DNA from: Synaphobranchus kaupii | Lineage: Eukaryota; Chordata; Actinopteri; Anguilliformes; Synaphobranchidae | Length of the DNA: 64,000 nt | NCBI GenBank assembly: GCA_029718625.1 | Contig: CM056388.1 | Span: 22,501-86,500 of the forward strand | Direction of reading: 5' to 3' | Shown here: one piece after another, positions 57,105 through 64,000 of the stretch | Numbering within the stretch: position 1 is the first letter of the stretch | How the letters are laid out: each line of letters opens with the position of its first letter | Notes under the pieces: model-generated | The model's input: only the letters and a program-made list of their open reading frames with translations | Databases searched by the model: none | Told to the model about the DNA's origin: nothing | Translations under genes and position numbers: made by a program

Positions 57105-57770
57105 GAAAGCCGAATGGCATTTTATTGCTTTTCTAGAAAGCAGTGTTGTGACGTCAAATAGGCATCAGTCTGATTCTCTGCGCAACGTTCCCTAGAGTGG
57201 TAGGCTATAAATAGGCAGAGGAAACAAGGTCAACAAGAAAACAGCAAACATTAGGTCAATCGTTAGCCGACAGCAACGTGAAGTGAAATAAAAATAATAA
57301 TAACGGGAGATTTTGCAAAAACAAAGCAGAAACTAAATAAGCCCCTCTTCAGTCTGACCGAAGCTAAACGAAAATCGAAATAAAAATAGAAAAGTAAGTA
57401 AAAGCAAACCTACTTAAAATTCAAAGTTATTCTGACAGGTTCGTTAATTTAGCTAAACCAGCAGCCAATCTATGCCTATAAATGAACATTTTGTTGTTAA
57501 TATGAGTTCTGTAACTTATTAAATTGAGTTTGCAGGAAAAGATAATTCTGAATAGAAACCGCTTGACGTGCCTTTACGCATGAATCCAAACACACATAGA
57601 TTTTGATTGTACCAAAGAACAAATTCCGATAAGGAAAATGACTAATTATGCAGTCGACAATATGCACTCTCGTAATTGTGCTCCTTTGACCGCGTTGATA
57701 AGAAAAATAAAGCGGAACCGGCGGTTGAAGTTTAGAAATAATTTAACCCGGGTCAGCTCCGGTCACCTTC

Positions 57771-57888
57771 GCTCACGGCCCTACCACACTGAAAATGCCC
57801 GAACTCGTCTGATCTCGGAAGCCAAGCAGTGTAGGGCTTGGTTAGTACTTGGATGGGAGACCGCCTGGGAATACTAGGTGCTGTAAGC
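57771..57888 (+). rRNA. 5S rRNA: 5S rRNA, type A (unit 31), A11C
   Basis: Duplicate of 48246 (offset 9,525). Confidence 0.94.
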
Positions 57889-58131
57889 ATTTTTAAAAGT
57901 TTTGTTTTCCGTTTTCGCACGCGATGGGGCTGTTCGCCGAGGTAAAAGGTGGAAACTATCACTGTATTATTCACAATGATGATAATTAAACGTCTTCGTA
58001 TCCTAATTATGCAGTCGATAATATTCACTCTCGTAATTTTGCTCCTTTGACCGCGTTGATAAGCAAAATTAAACGGAACCGGCGGTTGACGTTTAGAAAC
58101 AATTTAACCCGGGTCAGCTCAGGGCAACTTC

Positions 58132-58249
58132 GCTCACGGCCATACCACACTGAAAGAGCCCGAACTCGTCCGATCTCGGAAGCCAAACAGTGTAGGGCCT
58201 GGTTAGTACTTGGATGGGAGACCGCCTGGGAATACTAGGTGCTGTAAGC
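58132..58249 (+). rRNA. 5S rRNA: 5S rRNA, type B (unit 31, first)
   Basis: A-B-B-C unit. Confidence 0.95.
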
Positions 58250-58492
58250 ATTTTTAAAAGTTTTGTTTTCCGTTTTCGCACGCGATGGGGCTGTTCGCCG
58301 AGGTAAAAGGTGGAAACTATCACTGTATTATTCACAATGATGATAATTAAACGTCTTCGTATCCTAATTATGCAGTCGATAATATTCACTCTCGTAATTT
58401 TGCTCCTTTGACCGCGTTGATAAGCAAAATTAAACGGAACCGGCGGTTGACGTTTAGAAACAATTTAACCCGGGTCAGCTCAGGGCAACTTC

Positions 58493-58610
58493 GCTCACGG
58501 CCATACCACACTGAAAGAGCCCGAACTCGTCCGATCTCGGAAGCCAAACAGTGTAGGGCCTGGTTAGTACTTGGATGGGAGACCGCCTGGGAATACTAGG
58601 TGCTGTAAGC
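58493..58610 (+). rRNA. 5S rRNA: 5S rRNA, type B (unit 31, second)
   Basis: 361 bp after the first. Confidence 0.95.
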
Positions 58611-58847
58611 ATTTTTAAAAGTTTTGTTTTCCGTTTTCGCACGCGATGGGGCTGTTCGCCGAGGTAAAAGGTGGAAACTATCACTGTATTATTCACAATG
58701 ATGATAATTAAACGTATCCTAATTATGCAGTCGATAACATGCACTCTCGTAATTGTGCTCCTTTGACCGCGTTGATAAACAGAATTAAGCGGAACCGGCG
58801 TTTGAAATTTAGAAACAATTTAACCCGGGTCAGCTCATTTCACCTTT

Positions 58848-58884
58848 GCTCACGGCCATCCCACACTGAAAAGGCCCGAACCCG
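58848..58884 (+). pseudogene. Truncated 5S stub (type C)
   Basis: Unit 31 stub. Confidence 0.85.
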
Positions 58885-58962
58885 AGCTGTATTGTGATAG
58901 CGCATTTTCAAAACTCAAGTGTCATCGATTGCAGTGCGCATTAGGTGTAAACGACAATTCGG

Positions 58963-59047
58963 CAGCTCAGAGCACCTGTCCTCAAGCGATCCGCTAGCCT
59001 CAGCCTTTCAGTAGCTTGGATGACAGGCTCACGCCACCGCGCCCAGC
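58963..59047 (-). ncRNA. 7SL Alu-domain segment
   Basis: 85-nt form. Confidence 0.7.
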
Positions 59048-59720
59048 GAAAGCCGAATGGCATTTTATTGCTTTTCTAGAAAGCAGTGTTGTGACGTCAA
59101 ATAGGCATCAGTCTGATTCTCTGCGCAACGTTCCCTAGAGTGGTAGGCTATAAATAGGCAGAGGAAACAAGGTCAACAAGAAAACAGCAAACATTAGGTC
59201 AATCGTTAGCCGACAGCAACGTGAAGTGAAATAAAAATAATAATAACGGGAGATTTTGCAAAAACAAAGCAGAAACTAAATAAGCCCCTCTTCAGTCTGA
59301 CCGAAGCTAAACGAAAATCGAAATAAAAATAGAAAAGTAAGTAAAAGCAAACCTACTTAAAATTCAAAGTTATTCTGACAGGTTCGTTAATTTAGCTAAA
59401 CCAGCAGCCAATCTATGCCTATAAATGAACATTTTGTTGTTAATATGAGTTCTGTAACTTATTAAATTGAGTTTGCAGGAAAAGATAATTCTGAATAGAA
59501 ACCGCTTGACGTGCCTTTACGCATGAATCCAAACACACATAGATTTTGATTGTACCAAAGAACAAATTCCGATAAGGAAAATGACTAATTATGCAGTCGA
59601 CAATATGCACTCTCGTAATTGTGCTCCTTTGACCGCGTTGATAAGAAAAATAAAGCGGAACCGGCGGTTGAAGTTTAGAAATAATTTAACCCGGGTCAGC
59701 TCCGGTCACCTTCGCTCACG

Positions 59721-60235
59721 AGCCGATTCTGTTACCATCACCGATAACAATGGAGAAAGTCCAAGGTCCATCACGCGAGATTTATGGGCACAGATTATAA
59801 TCTTGTACTCTAGAGTATTACCATCAACGAGCACTATTGACTGATGGGGAATTCCCCCATCATGCAACTGATTTACGTAACGTTGTAATAAAATCTCCCG
59901 CGATTTTTTGTGTTTTTAATCAAGTCGGAGATTTTTTACGGTAAAATAAGACATTTTATGACAGTTTGTGATTCCCGTACCCCACCCCCAACCCCTAAAC
60001 ATAACCTCACAGGAGTTCATGTAACTCGGGCTCATGCCCGAACTGTTAAGATAGTAAAATGAATTAATCGTCATAGGCTGTGGGACGTTGCATTATGGGG
60101 GAATTCCCCATCAGTCAATAGTGCTCGTTGATGGTAATACTCTAGAGTACAAGATTATAATCTGTGCCCATAAATCTCGCGTGATGGACCTTGGACTTTC
60201 TCCATTGTTATCGGTGATGGTAACAGAATCGGGTG
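59721..60235. mobile_element. Foldback/MITE-like transposon, second copy
   Basis: Same element, same site and same 8-bp duplication (59713-59720 and 60236-60243) as at 50196. It arose by duplication of the surrounding block, not by a second insertion. Confidence 0.82.
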
Positions 60236-60236
60236 C

Positions 60237-60354
60237 GCTCACGGCCATACCACACTGAAAATGCCCGAACTCGTCTGATCTCGGAAGCCAAGCAGTGTAG
60301 GGCTTGGTTAGTACTTGGATGGGAGACCGCCTGGGAATACTAGGTGCTGTAAGC
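60237..60354 (+). rRNA. 5S rRNA: 5S rRNA, type A (unit 32), directly after a transposon
   Basis: Complete gene, counterpart of 50712. Confidence 0.93.
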
Positions 60355-60597
60355 ATTTTTAAAAGTTTTGTTTTCCGTTTTCGCACGCGATGGGGCTGTT
60401 CGCCGAGGTAAAAGGTGGAAACTATCACTGTATTATTCACAATGATGATAATTAAACGTCTTCGTATCCTAATTATGCAGTCGATAATATTCACTCTCGT
60501 AATTTTGCTCCTTTGACCGCGTTGATAAGCAAAATTAAACGGAACCGGCGGTTGACGTTTAGAAACAATTTAACCCGGGTCAGCTCAGAGCAACTTC

Positions 60598-60715
60598 GCT
60601 CACGGCCATACCACACTGAAAGAGCCCGAACTCGTCCGATCTCGGAAGCCAAACAGTGTAGGGCCTGGTTAGTACTTGGATGGGAGACCGCCTGGGAATA
60701 CTAGGTGCTGTAAGC
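60598..60715 (+). rRNA. 5S rRNA: 5S rRNA, type B (unit 32, first)
   Basis: With the cagagcaac marker upstream, as at 51073. Confidence 0.95.
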
Positions 60716-60952
60716 ATTTTTAAAAGTTTTGTTTTCCGTTTTCGCACGCGATGGGGCTGTTCGCCGAGGTAAAAGGTGGAAACTATCACTGTATTATTCA
60801 CAATGATGATAATTAAACGTATCCTAATTATGCAGTCGATAACATGCACTCTCGTAATTGTGCTCCTTTGACCGCGTTGATAAGCAAAATTAAACGGAAC
60901 CGGCGGTTGACGTTTAGAAACAATTTAACCCGGGTCAGCTCAGGGCAACTTC

Positions 60953-61070
60953 GCTCACGGCCATACCACACTGAAAGAGCCCGAACTCGTCCGATCTCGG
61001 AAGCCAAACAGTGTAGGGCCTGGTTAGTACTTGGATGGGAGACCGCCTGGGAATACTAGGTGCTGTAAGC
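60953..61070 (+). rRNA. 5S rRNA: 5S rRNA, type B (unit 32, second; chimeric monomer)
   Basis: Counterpart of 51428. Confidence 0.95.
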
Positions 61071-61307
61071 ATTTTTAAAAGTTTTGTTTTCCGTTTTCGC
61101 ACGCGATGGGGCTGTTCGCCGAGGTAAAAGGTGGAAACTATCACTGTATTATTCACAATGATGATAATTAAACGTATCCTAATTATGCAGTCGATAACAT
61201 GCACTCTCGTAATTGTGCTCCTTTGACCGCGTTGATAAACAGAATTAAGCGGAACCGGCGTTTGAAATTTAGAAACAATTTAACCCGGGTCAGCTCATTT
61301 CACCTTT

Positions 61308-61344
61308 GCTCACGGCCATCCCACACTGAAAAGGCCCGAACCCG
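61308..61344 (+). pseudogene. Truncated 5S stub (type C)
   Basis: Unit 32 stub. Lacks the extra G seen before its counterpart at 51784. Confidence 0.85.
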
Positions 61345-61422
61345 AGCTGTATTGTGATAGCGCATTTTCAAAACTCAAGTGTCATCGATTGCAGTGCGCA
61401 TTAGGTGTAAACGACAATTCGG

Positions 61423-61507
61423 CAGCTCAGAGCACCTGTCCTCAAGCGATCCGCTAGCCTCAGCCTTTCAGTAGCTTGGATGACAGGCTCACGCCACCGC
61501 GCCCAGC
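61423..61507 (-). ncRNA. 7SL Alu-domain segment
   Basis: 85-nt form. Confidence 0.7.
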
Positions 61508-62173
61508 GAAAGCCGAATGGCATTTTATTGCTTTTCTAGAAAGCAGTGTTGTGACGTCAAATAGGCATCAGTCTGATTCTCTGCGCAACGTTCCCTAGAG
61601 TGGTAGGCTATAAATAGGCAGAGGAAACAAGGTCAACAAGAAAACAGCAAACATTAGGTCAATCGTTAGCCGACAGCAACGTGAAGTGAAATAAAAATAA
61701 TAATAACGGGAGATTTTGCAAAAACAAAGCAGAAACTAAATAAGCCCCTCTTCAGTCTGACCGAAGCTAAACGAAAATCGAAATAAAAATAGAAAAGTAA
61801 GTAAAAGCAAACCTACTTAAAATTCAAAGTTATTCTGACAGGTTCGTTAATTTAGCTAAACCAGCAGCCAATCTATGCCTATAAATGAACATTTTGTTGT
61901 TAATATGAGTTCTGTAACTTATTAAATTGAGTTTGCAGGAAAAGATAATTCTGAATAGAAACCGCTTGACGTGCCTTTACGCATGAATCCAAACACACAT
62001 AGATTTTGATTGTACCAAAGAACAAATTCCGATAAGGAAAATGACTAATTATGCAGTCGACAATATGCACTCTCGTAATTGTGCTCCTTTGACCGCGTTG
62101 ATAAGAAAAATAAAGCGGAACCGGCGGTTGAAGTTTAGAAATAATTTAACCCGGGTCAGCTCCGGTCACCTTC

Positions 62174-62291
62174 GCTCACGGCCATACCACACTGAAAATG
62201 CCCGAACTCGTCTGATCTCGGAAGCCAAGCAGTGTAGGGCTTGGTTAGTACTTGGATGGGAGACCGCCTGGGAATACTAGGTGCTGTAAGC
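62174..62291 (+). rRNA. 5S rRNA: 5S rRNA, type A (unit 33)
   Basis: 118 nt, no change noticed. Confidence 0.95.
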
Positions 62292-62534
62292 ATTTTTAAA
62301 AGTTTTGTTTTCCGTTTTCGCACGCGATGGGGCTGTTCGCCGAGGTAAAAGGTGGAAACTATCACTGTATTATTCACAATGATGATAATTAAACGTCTTC
62401 GTATCCTAATTATGCAGTCAATAATATTCACTCTCGTAATTTTGCTCCTTTGACCGCGTTGATAAGCAAAATTAAACGGAACCGGCGGTTGACGTTTAGA
62501 AACAATTTAACCCGGGTCAGCTCAGGGCAACTTC

Positions 62535-62652
62535 GCTCACGGCCATACCACACTGAAAGAGCCCGAACTCGTCCGATCTCGGAAGCCAAACAGTGTAGGG
62601 CCTGGTTAGTACTTGGATGGGAGACCGCCTGGGAATACTAGGTGCTGTAAGC
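62535..62652 (+). rRNA. 5S rRNA: 5S rRNA, type B (unit 33)
   Basis: 118 nt. Followed by the aaaagctgg marker. Confidence 0.95.
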
Positions 62653-62889
62653 ATTTTTAAAAGTTTTGTTTTCCGTTTTCGCACGCGATGGGGCTGTTCG
62701 CCGAGGTAAAAGCTGGAAACTATCACTGTATTATTCACAATGATGATAATTAAACGTATCCTAATTATGCAGTCGATAACATGCACTCTCGTAATTGTGC
62801 TCCTTTGACCGCGTTGATAAACAGAATTAAGCGGAACCGGCGTTTGAAATTTAGAAACAATTTAACCCGGGTCAGCTCATTTCACCTTT

Positions 62890-62926
62890 GCTCACGGCCA
62901 TCCCACACTGAAAAGGCCCGAACCCG
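62890..62926 (+). pseudogene. Truncated 5S stub (type C)
   Basis: Unit 33 stub. Confidence 0.85.
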
Positions 62927-63004
62927 AGCTGTATTGTGATAGCGCATTTTCAAAACTCAAGTGTCATCGATTTCAGTGCGCATTAGGTGTAAACGACAAT
63001 TCGG

Positions 63005-63089
63005 CAGCTCAGAGCACCTGTCCTCAAGCGATCCGCTAGCCTCAGCCTTTCAGTAGCTTGGATGACAGGCTCACGCCACCGCGCCCAGC
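63005..63089 (-). ncRNA. 7SL Alu-domain segment
   Basis: 85-nt form, last in the window. Confidence 0.7.
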
Positions 63090-63755
63090 GAAAGCCGAAT
63101 GGCATTTTATTGCTTTTCTAGAAAGCAGTGTTGTGACGTCAAATAGGCATCAGTCTGATTCTCTGCGCAACGTTCCCTAGAGTGGTAGGCTATAAATAGG
63201 CAGAGGAAACAAGGTCAACAAGAAAACAGCAAACATTAGGTCAATCGTTAGCCGACAGCAACGTGAAGTGAAATAAAAATAATAATAACGGGAGATTTTG
63301 CAAAAACAAAGCAGAAACTAAATAAGCCCCTCTTCAGTCTGACCGAAGCTAAACGAAAATCGAAATAAAAATAGAAAAGTAAGTAAAAGCAAACCTACTT
63401 AAAATTCAAAGTTATTCTGACAGGTTCGTTAATTTAGCTAAACCAGCAGCCAATCTATGCCTATAAATGAACATTTTGTTGTTAATATGAGTTCTGTAAC
63501 TTATTAAATTGAGTTTGCAGGAAAAGATAATTCTGAATAGAAACCGCTTCACGTGCCTTTACGCATGAATCCAAACACACATAGATTTTGATTGTACCAA
63601 AGAACAAATTCCGATAAGGAAAATGACTAATTATGCAGTCGACAATATGCACTCTCGTAATTGTGCTCCTTTGACCGCGTTGATAAGCAAAATAAAGCGG
63701 AACCGGCGGTTGAAGTTTAGAAATAATTTAACCCGGGTCAGCTCCGGTCACTTTC

Positions 63756-63873
63756 GCTCACGGCCATACCACACTGAAAATGCCCGAACTCGTCTGATCT
63801 CGGAAGCCAAGCAGTGTAGGGCTTGGTTAGTACTTGGATGGGAGACCGCCTGGGAATACTAGGTGCTGTAAGC
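63756..63873 (+). rRNA. 5S rRNA: 5S rRNA, type A (unit 34)
   Basis: 118 nt, no change noticed. The window ends in the A-to-B spacer that follows. Confidence 0.95.
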
Positions 63874-64000
63874 ATTTTTAAAAGTTTTGTTTTCCGTTTT
63901 CGCACGCGATGGGGCTGTTCGCCGAGGTAAAAGGTGGAAACTATCACTGTATTATTCACAATGATGATAATTAAACGTCTTCGTATCCTAATTATGCAGT

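Larger units (their letters stand above)
4578..64000 (+). repeat. Tandem 5S rDNA array, ~1,582-bp unit
   Basis: The unit repeats head to tail with 1,582-1,584 bp between most type A genes. Within a unit, A to B is 361 bp, B to C 355 bp and C to the next A about 867 bp. The A, B and C monomers are related over their whole length, sharing the motifs tttgaccgcgttgata and aatttaacccgggtcagct ahead of each 5S start, so the unit arose from an ancestral ~360-bp 5S repeat. Exceptions are units with an extra monomer (39842, 48113, 50056, 55686, 57638 and 59581) and units with mobile insertions. The array runs off the right edge of the window. Confidence 0.97.

Noticed and set aside
5464..64000. Many 60-127 codon open frames on both strands repeating every ~1.58 kb
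   Set aside because: They run through 5S genes and spacers, end at the conserved TACTAG inside 5S on the plus strand, and change frame or stop with single-base variants. They are shadows of RNA genes.
4578..64000. CRISPR-like regular repeats
   Set aside because: The repeats are whole 5S monomers of ~360 bp with near-identical spacers in a eukaryotic context. There are no unique spacers and no cas genes.

Overview
The window is eukaryotic, non-protein-coding DNA, most likely from a ray-finned fish. The inference rests on a vertebrate-type 5S rRNA sequence of 118 nt with a fish-like GC...AAGC end pairing, a vertebrate-like 7SL Alu domain, and a dispersed repeat at about 1.7-2.0 kb of a kind I associate with fish genomes. 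I recognise no protein-coding gene. The long open frames come from stop-free satellite repeats or from reading through 5S copies on either strand.

Layout. Positions 1-971 are the end of a 20-bp satellite (48 full copies). Positions 972-4077 are single-copy-looking DNA with an old dispersed repeat and a hairpin. Positions 4078-4577 are exactly 500 N, so the order and distance across this gap are not established. From 4578 to 64000 the window is a tandem 5S rDNA array whose basic unit is about 1,582 bp. Each unit holds a type A 5S gene, a type B 5S gene about 361 bp downstream, a third 5S copy (type C) cut to its first ~37 nt, a minus-strand 85-86 nt segment matching the 5' Alu domain of 7SL (SRP) RNA with its upstream CRE and TATA-like elements, and then a ~670-bp AT-rich spacer. 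I count 34 type A-led units, 35 type A and 38 type B near-complete 5S genes (73 in all), and 34 copies each of the 5S stub and the 7SL segment.

Interruptions. A 2.1-kb LTR-like insertion lies at 6922-9040. A TTAA-flanked inverted-repeat element lies at 18449-19045. A foldback element with an 8-bp target duplication sits at the first bases of a 5S gene at 50196-50710, and again at 59721-60235 because the surrounding ~9.5 kb is duplicated. Shared private variants show several nested segmental duplications (offsets 3,164, 8,271, 9,525 and 11,682/13,806 bp), as expected for unequal exchange.

How it works together. The type A and B genes keep box C of the internal Pol III promoter, an A/T-rich element near -30 and a T5 terminator. 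Their 5S sequence is divergent but includes one clear compensatory base-pair change, so they look like a functional variant 5S class rather than debris. The most unusual element is the minus-strand 7SL Alu-domain segment, which keeps the promoter spacing of real 7SL genes and could give a chimeric RNA of about 139 nt in every unit. Position numbers within 5S count from the G of GCTCACGG.
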